In this document: positions 49,561-58,149 of the stretch, piece after piece | Layout: each line of letters begins with the position of its first letter | How positions within the stretch are numbered: position 1 is the stretch's first letter | Source of the DNA: Actinomadura_C alba | GTDB lineage: Bacteria > Actinomycetota > Actinomycetes > Streptosporangiales > Streptosporangiaceae | DNA: 64,000 bases | Assembly: GCF_039530285.1 (NCBI RefSeq) | Contig: NZ_BAAAOK010000028.1 | Span: 124,001-188,000 of the forward strand | Reading direction: 5' to 3' | The notes under the pieces: model-generated | Database searches by the model: none | What the model was told of the DNA's origin: nothing | What the model saw: the letters and a program-made list of their open reading frames with translations, nothing else | Program-made: the position numbers and the translations under genes

Positions 49561-51176
49561 CGGCGTTCGCGGGCACGCTCACGCTCACCCGGCTCGCCCT
49601 GCGCCGAGACCGGATCCAGCTCCCGGTCTGGCTGGTCGGGCTCATCGCGATGGCGATGGCGACCGCTTCGAGCGTCACGGGGCTCTACGACACCGCGCAG
49701 GAACGTGCGGCCTACGCCAGGACCAACGTGACGAGCGTGGTGTCGCGGGTGTTCAACGGCGCGGTCACCGATCCGGGCATCGGCGCGATCACGATGGTGG
49801 AGACGTTCGGCCTGCTCGCCGTCCTCACCGCGCTGATGAGCACGATGGCGGTGGTCCGCCACACCCGGCAGAACGAGGAGACGGGGCGCGCCGAGATGGT
49901 GGGCGCCGCGGTGGTCGGCCGGTACGCGGGCCTGACGTCCGCGCTGATCGTCGCCGTGGGGGCCAACGTCGTGCTGGCGGTCCTGTTCGCCTCGGCACTG
50001 CTCGCCAACGACCTGCCCGCGGAGGGCTCCCTGGCGGCCGGCGCGGCCCTCGGCGCGGTGGGCGTCGCCTTCGCCGGCATCGCGGCCGTCACGGCGCAGG
50101 TGTCGGAGAGCGCGCGTGGCGCCAATGGCCTCGCCGGTTCCTGCGTGGGCCTCGCCTACCTGTTCCGCGCGGCCGGCGACGGCCTGGCCGAGCCCGGGCC
50201 GAGCGGCATGGCGGCCGAGAGCGCGTGGCCCTCGTGGCTGTCGCCGATCGGGTGGGGGCAGCGGATCGGCCCGTTCCACGATGACGACTGGTGGATCCTC
50301 GCGGTGTACGCCGCGTTCTTCGCGGGCCTCGTGGCGGTGGCGTTCGTCCTCACGGCCCACCGCGACGTGGGCACCGGGATGATGCCGGTACGCTCCGGAC
50401 CCGCGACGGCGTCGCGCGGCCTGCTCAGCTCGGTCGGCCTGGCGTGGCGCTTGCAGCGCGGGGTGCTGATCGGCTGGGCCGCCGGGATGGCGGTCATGGG
50501 TGCCGCCTTCGGCGCCGTCGGCCATGACGCGGAGGAGATGCTCGGCGGCAGTGATGACCTCACCGACCTCATCGGCCGGCTCGGCGGGGGAGGGAGCCTG
50601 ATCGACGTCTACTTCTCGGCGATGATGGGCATCCTCGGCACGGTCATCGCCGGGTACACCGTGCAGGCGCTGCTGCGAATGCGGGCCGAGGAGACCGGGC
50701 CGCTGGAGTCGGTGCTCGCCACGGCCGTGAGCCGCCCGCGCTGGATGAGCGGGCACATCGCCTGCGCCGTGCTCGGCACCGTCGTCCTCCTCCTGCTCAC
50801 CGGCCTGAGCACCGGTCTGGCTTACGGGATCGCGACGGGCACGATGTCCGACCTGCCCGGCCTGATGGCGGCTGCGCTCGTCCAGGCACCGGCGACTCTG
50901 GCACTCGCCGGATTCGTCATCGTGATGCTTGGGCTGCTGCCCCGCTGGTCGGTCGCATTGTCGTGGGCGGGGTTGACGGTGTGCCTTGTGATCAAGCAGA
51001 TCGGCCCGATCCTGGAGCTGCCGCAGGCGGTCATGAACATCTCGCCGTTCAGCCATGTCCCGGCGCTTCCGGCCGGCGATGTCACCGTCGTGCCGATCGT
51101 CGTGCTGCTGTCGGCCGCGATCGCGCTCGGCGCACTGGGTCTGAGAGCGTTCCGCCGCAGGGACCTCGCCTACTGA
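49557..51176 (+). CDS. ABC exporter permease (ABC-2, polyketide/antibiotic exporter type)
   Basis: A 539-residue integral membrane protein with about 12 helices, arranged as two homologous halves of six, each starting with an amphipathic Thr-Leu-Ala/Trp-Arg-Leu segment. This is the fused form of the ABC-2 permease found in actinobacterial antibiotic exporters and pairs with the ATPase upstream. The presence of a TetR regulator and operator suggests induction by an exported small molecule. It ends 7 bases before the tRNA 3' end on the other strand. Confidence 0.88.
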   Translation: MTAFAGTLTLTRLALRRDRIQLPVWLVGLIAMAMATASSVTGLYDTAQERAAYARTNVTSVVSRVFNGAVTDPGIGAITMVETFGLLAVLTALMSTMAVVRHTRQNEETGRAEMVGAAVVGRYAGLTSALIVAVGANVVLAVLFASALLANDLPAEGSLAAGAALGAVGVAFAGIAAVTAQVSESARGANGLAGSCVGLAYLFRAAGDGLAEPGPSGMAAESAWPSWLSPIGWGQRIGPFHDDDWWILAVYAAFFAGLVAVAFVLTAHRDVGTGMMPVRSGPATASRGLLSSVGLAWRLQRGVLIGWAAGMAVMGAAFGAVGHDAEEMLGGSDDLTDLIGRLGGGGSLIDVYFSAMMGILGTVIAGYTVQALLRMRAEETGPLESVLATAVSRPRWMSGHIACAVLGTVVLLLLTGLSTGLAYGIATGTMSDLPGLMAAALVQAPATLALAGFVIVMLGLLPRWSVALSWAGLTVCLVIKQIGPILELPQAVMNISPFSHVPALPAGDVTVVPIVVLLSAAIALGALGLRAFRRRDLAY

Positions 51177-51183
51177 GGCGCGG

Positions 51184-51260
51184 TGGTGGGGCCGGTGGGA
51201 TTCGAACCCACACTGTCAGGTACCTAAAACCTGTGTCTCCTGCCGTTGGACTACGGCCCC
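51184..51260 (-). tRNA. tRNA with anticodon UAG and a short variable loop (nominal Leu)
   Basis: A 74-nt cloverleaf plus encoded CCA (51184-51186). Seven-bp acceptor GGGGCCG/CGGCCCC, anticodon stem CAGGT/ACCTG with loop TTTAGGT (anticodon TAG, G37), five-base variable region, T stem GTGGG/CCCAC with TTCGAAT loop, discriminator A. Anticodon UAG reads CUA leucine codons, but bacterial tRNA-Leu has a long variable arm and this does not. The D-arm (GTCC ... GGAGAC) looks like Gln/Glu tRNAs. Its amino-acid identity is therefore unclear. Confidence 0.88.
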
Positions 51261-51321
51261 TTACGCGACCACGGGTGAGGAGGTGCACCCGATCCTACGC
51301 GGATCGGGTGCTCCCGGACGC

Positions 51322-51789
51322 TCAGACGCCGAGCTCGCGGCGGATGCGGTCGACGTGCCCGGTGGCCTTCACGTTGTAGTAGGCCTTTTCGATCTTACCG
51401 TCGGCATCGACGATGAAAGTGGACCGGATGACGCCCACCAGCTTCTTGCCGTACAGCATCTTCTCCCCGTACGCGCCGTAGGCCCGCAGGACCTCGGTGC
51501 CGGGGTCGGACAGCAGCGGGAACGTGAGTTCGTCGCGGTCGCGGAACTTGGCCAGCTTGGCGGGTTCGTCGGGGGAGATGCCGAGGACGGTGACCCCGGC
51601 GGCCTCGAGTTCGGGCAGCACGTCGCGGAAGTTCACGGCCTCCTTGGTGCAGCCGGGTGTCATGGCGGCCGGGTAGAAGTACACGATCACTCGCCTGCCG
51701 CGCAGTGACGAAAGGGAAACCGGCTTGCCCTCTGAGTCGGGAAGCTCGAACTCGGGGGCGATATCGCCCGGTTGCAGCCGCTCGGACAC
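51322..51789 (-). CDS. bcp: Thioredoxin-dependent peroxiredoxin, BCP/PrxQ type
   Basis: A 155-residue AhpC/TSA-fold peroxidase. The peroxidatic cysteine is in Thr-Pro-Gly-Cys-Thr near 47. The resolving Cys that in many BCPs follows five residues later is replaced (Lys-Glu-Ala-Val-Asn-Phe-Arg-Asp), and the protein has only one cysteine, so it must use an external thiol. The rest (Ser-Pro-Asp-Glu-Pro, Ser-Thr-Phe-Ile-Val-Asp) is standard. AAAGGGAG precedes the ATG. Adjacent to the tRNA and divergent from the DUF3618 gene. Confidence 0.93.
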   Translation of the reverse strand: MSERLQPGDIAPEFELPDSEGKPVSLSSLRGRRVIVYFYPAAMTPGCTKEAVNFRDVLPELEAAGVTVLGISPDEPAKLAKFRDRDELTFPLLSDPGTEVLRAYGAYGEKMLYGKKLVGVIRSTFIVDADGKIEKAYYNVKATGHVDRIRRELGV

Positions 51790-51939
51790 CAGATCTCCCT
51801 TTCAATCTGTGGACGTGTCTTACCGTACCGCTGTCGCTGGTTCACACTGCGCAGGTGGTCCGTGCGCGATTCCGGGGAAGACCTGACAGACTACGGATCA
51901 CATGACGCGCGCTGGATGCCCGAACGATAAGGACACCTC

Positions 51940-52239
51940 ATGGCCGACAGAGCCCGCGATCCGGAGGCGCTGGAGCGGGAGATCGAGCGCACTCGGGAGG
52001 AGTTGGGGCGCACCGTCGACGCGCTGGCCGATCGCCTGAACCCCAAGACCGCGGCCCGCCGCGGCGTCGAGCGGATGAAGGAAGAGGCCGGTCAGGTCGC
52101 CGCGGCGATCGGTGCCGTCTCCGGCCCCAAGGAGTTCGGTGAGCCGAATCGCGGCCGTCGCACCGCCGCGCTCGTGGTCGGTGTGGGTGTCGCCATCTCG
52201 GTCACCGCCGTCGTGCTCTGGCGTCGCAAACGCCGCTGA
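51940..52239 (+). CDS. DUF3618 family membrane protein
   Basis: A 99-residue protein with the DUF3618 N-terminus (Leu-Glu-Arg-Glu-Ile-Glu-Arg-Thr-Arg-Glu-Glu-Leu, then Thr-Val-Asp-Ala-Leu-Ala-Asp-Arg-Leu-Asn-Pro-Lys), a charged helical middle and one C-terminal membrane helix (about 76-92) ending in Arg-Arg-Lys-Arg-Arg. Function unknown; proteins of this family commonly neighbour bcp in actinomycetes. AAGGACA precedes the ATG. The following 246 bp up to the TPR gene contain nothing I recognise. Confidence 0.88.
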   Translation: MADRARDPEALEREIERTREELGRTVDALADRLNPKTAARRGVERMKEEAGQVAAAIGAVSGPKEFGEPNRGRRTAALVVGVGVAISVTAVVLWRRKRR

Positions 52240-52485
52240 CCAGGTCCCCTCGGAGCGCTGTGACCCATGCGGGTCATGGCGCTCTGGTGTATCCGCCGTC
52301 TCATCGGGCACATCCCCGAGCCGCCTGGCGGGTGAACGCGCGAGTGGCCGGAACGTCCGGTTCGGCTGCGACCACGGAACCTGGTGTGTAGCTTTGCCGT
52401 CGATCTGGGGTGGCGAGTGCCGGACATCGGTCTTCGCGCGGTATGTCGCTATGCGCTCAAGCGAAAGGGACAGAGGGGTACGAAC

Positions 52486-55400
52486 ATGTCTTCGTGGGCC
52501 GACCGGATCAACGCGGCCGTCCAATGCTGGGAGCGCGGCGAGCTGGACGCGGCGGTCACGCTGTTGCGCGAGGCCGTGGCCTCGGCCGATCCACAGGCGG
52601 CGCGGGAGGCGTCCCATGTGCTCGGTGGCGTGCTGGAGGATCAGGGCGACGTCGAGGGCGCCCGGGCCGCGCACCGTTCCGTGATCGAGAGCGGTGATCC
52701 GGTCCTGGGGCAGCGATCGGCGCTGTCGCTGGGTGTGCTGCTGATCAACGGCGAGGACTGGGCTGCGGCGCACGGCGCGCTGGGCATCGCGTCGGCGGGG
52801 TCCGACCCCGAGATCGCGGCACTGGCCGACGCCGCCCTGGCACAGGTGCTCACGCGGCTCGGCGACCTGTCCGGAGCCCGGACGGCACTGGAGCGCGTTC
52901 GCCGGAGCGAGTACCCCGAGGCGGCCGAGTTCACGGCCGGCCCGACGCCCTCCAAGACCGCTCCGGCCAGTGCCGTGGAACCCGATCTCGAGGACTCCCC
53001 GCCGGGCCCGCGGCAGCCGGAGGTCGTCGCGGCGGACCGGCCGGACCTCGACATCGGCGGCGCGCTGGAGCGGCTGCGGTCGGGCGATCTGGCCGGAGCC
53101 CGCGCGGCGCTGCACCGCGTCATCGACGCCGAGATCCCGCGGGCGTCCGGGCACGCGTCCACGGTGCTGGCGCTCATCGAGCTCGGGGAAGGCGACGCGG
53201 AGTTGGCCGACGAGTTGCTCAGTCACGTGGCCGACGAAGCCGACCCGGCCCTGGGATTCGGCGCCGCACTGCTGCTCCACCTGCTGCGCTCGCCGCGCGG
53301 TGACCGGCATCCGCTGCTCGTGGCCGCCGTCGATCATCAGCGGTACGGCCGTGAGCACGGCGTGGCCGGTTTTCGCGCGGCGACCGAGGACGATGACCCG
53401 GCGACCTCGGCACTGGCGACCGCGATGCTGGCCCGGCTCTTCACCGACCTGGGCCTGGAGCCTTCCACCTCGGCGGCCATGTTCCGTACCGCCGCCACCA
53501 CCGGGGACCCGCTCACGCTGTCGTACACCGCCGTGGTCCACGCGGAGTCGCTGCCGTCGCGGGGCGACGACGACGCGGTGATCGCGATGCTCCGCCGCGC
53601 GCGCGAGGACGGCGACCCGGTGCTCGCGCCGTGGGTGGCGCGGTCGCTCGGCACCGTGCTCGCCGCACGTCACGCCAAGGTCGCAGTGCCCGCCGAGCCG
53701 GCCGGTCCCGCCGAGGTGGCAGAGCAGCCTGAGGCTACAGGGCAGGCTGAGGTCGCAGAGCCTGAGGTGGCAGAGCAGGCTGAGGTCGCAGAGGTCGCAG
53801 AGGTCGCAGAGCAGGCTGAGGCGGCAGAGACGGCCGACCTGGCAGAGGCGGCCGCGGCCTACCGCGCGGTGCTGGCCTCCGGCCATCCCGGCCTGCGCCC
53901 CGGCGCCGAAAGCGCTCTCGTGGCGGTGATGGAGCGGCAGGGAGACCTGCCGGGCCTGTGCGCGCTGCACGAGGAGGTGCTCGACCGGGGCGACCCGGAA
54001 CGGGCGGCCTGGCACGCGTGGCTGCTGGGCTTCACCAGGGTGCGCTTGGACGACCTCGGCGCGGCGCGCGACGCCTTCGCCCGGATACCCGAATCCTCGT
54101 CCGAACCGGCGAGCGCCGCCTCCTTCGCCCGGTACCTGCTCGACCAGGACTTCGACGCGGCGACGCCGGCGGTGGCCCAGCTGAAGGCGCTGGGCGACGC
54201 CGACGACGGATACGTGATGTCATCGAGGCTCGCGATCGAGACCGCTCGCGCCTGGCAGCGGTGTGGCGACGCCGCCGCCGCCGACCGCGCGCTGTGCCTG
54301 ATGGTCGCGGATGGCCACCCCGAGGTCGCGCAGCAGGCGGCGATGCGCCTGGGTGGGCTTCGCGACGACGCGCACGACCGGGTCGGCGCGATCGTCGCCT
54401 GGGAGAAGGCCGCCGCGGGGGACGACCGCGCGATGGTCGCCCGCGCGACGCACGGGATCGGCCGCGCACGGCGCGAACTCGGTGATCTCGACGGCGCGGC
54501 GGAGGCGTTCCGCCAGGTCGCCGACACCGGCGACGAGCACGGGGAGCCCGAGTACGCGGCCGACGCGGCGCGGCGCCTCGGTGAGGTGCTGGCCGAGACC
54601 GGCGACGTCACCGCGGCCCGGGAGGCCTTCGAGCGGTTCTCCGGCCCGGACGCCGTCATGGAACTGGCCTCGGTGCTCCGCCGGGCCGGGCACATCGCGG
54701 CGGCCATGGAGGCCTACCGGGACGCCGTCGAGAGCCCTGACCCGGCCACGGCGCTGGTCGCCGCGTCGACGCTCGCGGCGATGCTGCACGAGCAGGGTGA
54801 CGTGCCGGGCGCGATCACCGCCGGCGAGCGCGCCATCGCCGCGGCCGAGTCGGCGGGCGATCTCAAGGCCATGGCACGGGCGACCCACGATCAGGGCTGC
54901 CGCCTCGCCGACGTGGGTGATCTGGAGGGGGCGAGGCAGGCCTTCGAACGGGTGGCCGGGATCGATCCCGAACAGGCCGCCCTGGCCGTTCTCACCCTCG
55001 GCGACCGTTTGGAGCAGGCCGGTGACGCCGCCGGCGCCCGCGCGGCCTTCGAGCGCGCCGCGACGCTCGACGACCCGCGCATCGCGGCGGAGGCGCGCGA
55101 TCGGCTGGGTGCGGCGACGCTGGAGGAACGGGCCTGGACGCGCGCGGAGAACGGCGACCGTGCCGGTGCGCTGGCGGCCTTCACCGAACTGCACGGCTCG
55201 GCCGACGTCGCCGAACTCGTCCTCGCCCTCCACGAGGATCGGACGGTGGCCGTACGCCCGCTGCTCGCGCAGCTGGCGACGCACCCCGGGCACGCGGACC
55301 TGGCTCAAGAGCTGGTGCTGAACGCGGCGCAGCGGCACAGCGGCGACGGTGACGCGGAGGGCACCCGGGCCCTGCTGCAACTCGCCGTCGAGTTCGGCGA

Positions 55401-57333
55401 CCCGGCCCAGACCGCCCGCACCGCGATCGATCTGGCCGTGCTCACGGCCGGCGGCGGCGACCTCGCGGAGGCCGAGCGGCTCGCTCTGCGGGCGGCGGAG
55501 CACGGCGACCCGCAGCTGGCGGGGCCGGCCTGGGGGCATGTCGCGACGTGGCGCGAGCGCCGCGGTGACCGTACCGGCGCGATCGACGCCGCCCAGCGCG
55601 CGGTCGGTTCCGGGCACGCCCACGCGGTCGTCGGCGCGGCGCTGACCCTCGCCACCCTCCTCGAGGAGGCAGGGGACGTGGCCGGTGCCCGCGCGGCGCT
55701 CGCCGACGGCGCGGCGGCCGACCACCCCGAGGCGTTGTACTGTCTGCGCCGGCTGCTGGCGCTGCTGATGCGCGAGGGCGAGCACGACGCCGCCCTGGCC
55801 GCCGCCGAGCGGGCCATCGCGACCGGCGATCCCGAGACCGTCGCCATGGGCTGCCGGGTGTCGGGCGACGTCCACAGGGCCGCCGGGGACACCGACGCCG
55901 CCGCGACGCTCTATCGGCGGGGGATCGAGGCGGGTGATCTCGAAACCGCCGCGAACCTGCACGTCGAGCTGGCTCAGTTGTTCCACGATCAGGGCGACGC
56001 CGAGTCGGCGAAGCGGGAACTCGAGCCGGCGCTCGACTCCGGCATCGCGCACGCGGTCGCCCGCGCCGCGAACAGGCTGGGCGGATGGCTGCACGGAGAG
56101 GGCGACGCGGCCGGTGCCGTGGAGGCGTACGGGCGCGCGGCCGGCGTCGGCACCGGGGCGGACCCCGCCCTCATCGCGTGGGCGCGGGACGCGTTGACGA
56201 ACCTCCTCGCCATCGCCCACCGGACCCACGACGCGGGCGATCACGCTCTGGCTCTCCGATCGCTCGAGCTCGCCGCCCGGGCCCGGCCGCGCGGGGTGGC
56301 CATGGCCCCCGGCATGGCGGACGGGGCGGACGCCGACCCGATCGGGATCGCCAAGGGTTTCGCCGCGGCGTGCGCCGCGGCCGGTGACATCGAGGCGGCC
56401 CGCCGGTATTACGACGGCGCGATGGCCTTCGACGCCGGCTGGGCGGACTTCCTGGAACTCGATTTCGCCGACCTGCTCGCCGAGCACGGCCGGCGCGGCG
56501 AGGCCCTGGCCCGGTACGAGCGGTTGCACGGGCACGAGGACCCGCAACTGCGCCACGTCGCGGGCTCGCGGCTGCTGACGCTGCTGCGGGAACAGGGCGA
56601 CGAGGCGGCCGCCTACGCCGTCGCCGAGGCACGGGTGGCCGATCCCGAGTCGCCGGCGGGCTCGCTGTTCCACACCATGCTCGGTGTCATGCAGAGCGAA
56701 CGGGGCGACACCGAGCAGGCTCTGCGCACGCTGCGCGGGGCGGCCGAGGGCGGTGATCCGATGGCCCTCTACACGCTGGCCGGCACTCTGGTCGAGGCGG
56801 GCGAGGTGGTGGAGGGCCGCCAGGTCTACCAGCGGCTGGCCGAGACCGGCGACGCTGAGTTCGCGCCCAGAGCCATGCTCGGCCTGGGCCAGAGCCACCG
56901 CGACGAGGACGAGGCACGCGCGCGCGAATGGTTCATGCGGGCGCTCGAGACCGGCAGCCCGCTCACCACGGTGCCGGCCGCCATGCTCCTCGGAGCGTCC
57001 GCCAAGCGGCGCCGCGATCTGCCCGAGGCACTGATCTGGTACCAGCAGGTCATCGACTCCGGAGACCCGGCCGAGGCGCCGCTGGCCGCGGCCCATCTCG
57101 GCGAGCTGTGCTACTGGGTCGGCGACCGCGAGGGCGCCGTGCGGTTCTACGAGCAGACGCTCGCGATGACCAAGGAGTCGGAGGTCGTGGCCGAGGCGGC
57201 GTTCCGGCTCGGTGAGATCCGCCATCTCGAAGGGGACGCCACGGCCGCGTGGGAGTTGCTGCAGCGCGCGGTGGAGAGCGGCGACGACGTCTTCGCCCCC
57301 CAGGCCCGCGAACTGCTCGCCCAGATCACCTGA
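52486..57333 (+). CDS. Very large tetratricopeptide-repeat protein
   Basis: A 1615-residue cytoplasmic protein made almost entirely of about 40 TPR-like units of 34-38 residues with a recurrent core (Gly-Asp, Gly-Ala-Arg-Ala-Ala-Phe-Glu-Arg-Val, Gly-Asp-Pro). A low-complexity Val-Ala-Glu/Gln-Ala-Glu insertion lies at about 418-450 (53740-53835). ATG 52486 is chosen for GAGGGG upstream; the frame is open 34 codons further. No enzymatic domain, signal peptide or membrane segment is seen. It is probably a scaffold. Its stop codon is inside the first unit of a 17-bp tandem repeat. Confidence 0.85.
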   Translation: MSSWADRINAAVQCWERGELDAAVTLLREAVASADPQAAREASHVLGGVLEDQGDVEGARAAHRSVIESGDPVLGQRSALSLGVLLINGEDWAAAHGALGIASAGSDPEIAALADAALAQVLTRLGDLSGARTALERVRRSEYPEAAEFTAGPTPSKTAPASAVEPDLEDSPPGPRQPEVVAADRPDLDIGGALERLRSGDLAGARAALHRVIDAEIPRASGHASTVLALIELGEGDAELADELLSHVADEADPALGFGAALLLHLLRSPRGDRHPLLVAAVDHQRYGREHGVAGFRAATEDDDPATSALATAMLARLFTDLGLEPSTSAAMFRTAATTGDPLTLSYTAVVHAESLPSRGDDDAVIAMLRRAREDGDPVLAPWVARSLGTVLAARHAKVAVPAEPAGPAEVAEQPEATGQAEVAEPEVAEQAEVAEVAEVAEQAEAAETADLAEAAAAYRAVLASGHPGLRPGAESALVAVMERQGDLPGLCALHEEVLDRGDPERAAWHAWLLGFTRVRLDDLGAARDAFARIPESSSEPASAASFARYLLDQDFDAATPAVAQLKALGDADDGYVMSSRLAIETARAWQRCGDAAAADRALCLMVADGHPEVAQQAAMRLGGLRDDAHDRVGAIVAWEKAAAGDDRAMVARATHGIGRARRELGDLDGAAEAFRQVADTGDEHGEPEYAADAARRLGEVLAETGDVTAAREAFERFSGPDAVMELASVLRRAGHIAAAMEAYRDAVESPDPATALVAASTLAAMLHEQGDVPGAITAGERAIAAAESAGDLKAMARATHDQGCRLADVGDLEGARQAFERVAGIDPEQAALAVLTLGDRLEQAGDAAGARAAFERAATLDDPRIAAEARDRLGAATLEERAWTRAENGDRAGALAAFTELHGSADVAELVLALHEDRTVAVRPLLAQLATHPGHADLAQELVLNAAQRHSGDGDAEGTRALLQLAVEFGDPAQTARTAIDLAVLTAGGGDLAEAERLALRAAEHGDPQLAGPAWGHVATWRERRGDRTGAIDAAQRAVGSGHAHAVVGAALTLATLLEEAGDVAGARAALADGAAADHPEALYCLRRLLALLMREGEHDAALAAAERAIATGDPETVAMGCRVSGDVHRAAGDTDAAATLYRRGIEAGDLETAANLHVELAQLFHDQGDAESAKRELEPALDSGIAHAVARAANRLGGWLHGEGDAAGAVEAYGRAAGVGTGADPALIAWARDALTNLLAIAHRTHDAGDHALALRSLELAARARPRGVAMAPGMADGADADPIGIAKGFAAACAAAGDIEAARRYYDGAMAFDAGWADFLELDFADLLAEHGRRGEALARYERLHGHEDPQLRHVAGSRLLTLLREQGDEAAAYAVAEARVADPESPAGSLFHTMLGVMQSERGDTEQALRTLRGAAEGGDPMALYTLAGTLVEAGEVVEGRQVYQRLAETGDAEFAPRAMLGLGQSHRDEDEARAREWFMRALETGSPLTTVPAAMLLGASAKRRRDLPEALIWYQQVIDSGDPAEAPLAAAHLGELCYWVGDREGAVRFYEQTLAMTKESEVVAEAAFRLGEIRHLEGDATAAWELLQRAVESGDDVFAPQARELLAQIT
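53740..53835 (+). repeat. Degenerate in-frame GAG-GTC-GCA-type repeat
   Basis: Imperfect repeats of GCAGAGCAGGCTGAGGT and GAGGTCGCA encode alternating Val-Ala-Glu and Gln-Ala-Glu triplets inside the TPR protein. They form a flexible, highly acidic linker. Copy number is likely variable between strains. Confidence 0.75.
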
Positions 57334-57420
57334 GCGCCCACATCACCTGACCGCTCACATCACCTGACGGCCCACATCACCTGACGGCCCACATCACCTG
57401 ACCGCTCACATCAGCTCACC
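57319..57420 (+). repeat. Six-copy 17-bp tandem repeat spanning the TPR stop codon
   Basis: Unit GCCCACATCACCTGACG in near-perfect copies at 57336, 57353, 57370, 57387 and 57404. A related unit, GCCCAGATCACCTGAGC (57319-57335), is the last codons and TGA of the TPR gene, so the array appears to have grown from the gene end. No known function. It fills the gap to the convergent SIMPL gene. Confidence 0.9.
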
Positions 57421-57439
57421 GCCCGCGTCCTCCGGCGGT

Positions 57440-58123
57440 TCACAGCTCGGGGGCGGTCATCGTGAAGCGCGCCTCGACGGCCGCCCGTACGACCTGCTTC
57501 TGCGGTTCCAGATCGATGGCGGGGAGGGCGCCCGAACTCGACGCGGGGACGGCGGCCGCGACCATCCCGTACACCTGCTCACGTCCTCCGCCGTCCGTGC
57601 TGAGCCCCTCGTCGGACAGCCGCACCAGCCCGGTCAGCCGGCAGCCGAGCGCGTCGGCGTAGTCCGTCGCCCGGGTGACGGCCGCCCGCACCGCCTGCTG
57701 CGCGGCCCGGCGGTAGACGTCGCTGTCCCGGCGCAGCGCCCACCACGGCCCGTGCACGCTGGTGAGTTCGAGATCGCCGAGCCGGGTGACGATCTCACCG
57801 AGCACGGAGAATTCGGCGACGGTCACGGTGGTGTGCACCGTGCCCTGGTAGCGGTCCACCTTCTCGTCGCGGCGCTTGTCCCGCACGATCGGGGAGATGG
57901 ACAGACCGGAGGTCTCGACCTGCTCGACGGCGTCGCCGTACTCCCCGATCAGATCGAGGCACTCGCGGTTGCGCTCGGTCAGCCGTTCGAGCGCCCGCCT
58001 CCGGTCCTTGTCGCGGGCATGGACGTAGACGGTGAGCCGGGCGATCTCCGGCTCGACCTCGAGTACGGTTTCACCGCGCACGCTGACGAGCGGCGGCGTG
58101 GGCGAATCGGCGGTGTCGCTCAT
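57440..58123 (-). CDS. SIMPL domain (DUF541) protein
   Basis: A 227-residue SIMPL-family protein. Characteristic segments: Val-Ser-Val-Arg-Gly-Glu-Thr-Val-Leu-Glu-Val-Glu-Pro-Glu near 13-26, Val-Glu-Thr-Ser-Gly-Leu-Ser-Ile-Ser-Pro near 68-77, and the Ala-Gln-Gln-Ala-Val-Arg-Ala-Ala helix with Ala-Asp-Ala-Leu-Gly near 155. Unlike many family members it has no signal peptide, so it is cytoplasmic. Function unknown. Converges on the TPR gene. Confidence 0.85.
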   Translation of the reverse strand: MSDTADSPTPPLVSVRGETVLEVEPEIARLTVYVHARDKDRRRALERLTERNRECLDLIGEYGDAVEQVETSGLSISPIVRDKRRDEKVDRYQGTVHTTVTVAEFSVLGEIVTRLGDLELTSVHGPWWALRRDSDVYRRAAQQAVRAAVTRATDYADALGCRLTGLVRLSDEGLSTDGGGREQVYGMVAAAVPASSSGALPAIDLEPQKQVVRAAVEARFTMTAPEL

Positions 58124-58149
58124 GGGCCCACCCTCTCAGCGGAGACGGC

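Noticed and set aside
51184..51260. tRNA as an integration (att) site
   Set aside because: No duplicated tRNA 3' end or integrase gene was seen on either side within the window.
54220..57225. 1001-residue minus-strand ORF opposite the TPR gene
   Set aside because: A GC-bias shadow: Arg/Gly/His-rich with no recognisable domain; the plus-strand TPR repeats explain the sequence.
57319..57420. CRISPR array
   Set aside because: The 17-bp units are directly abutting with no spacers.
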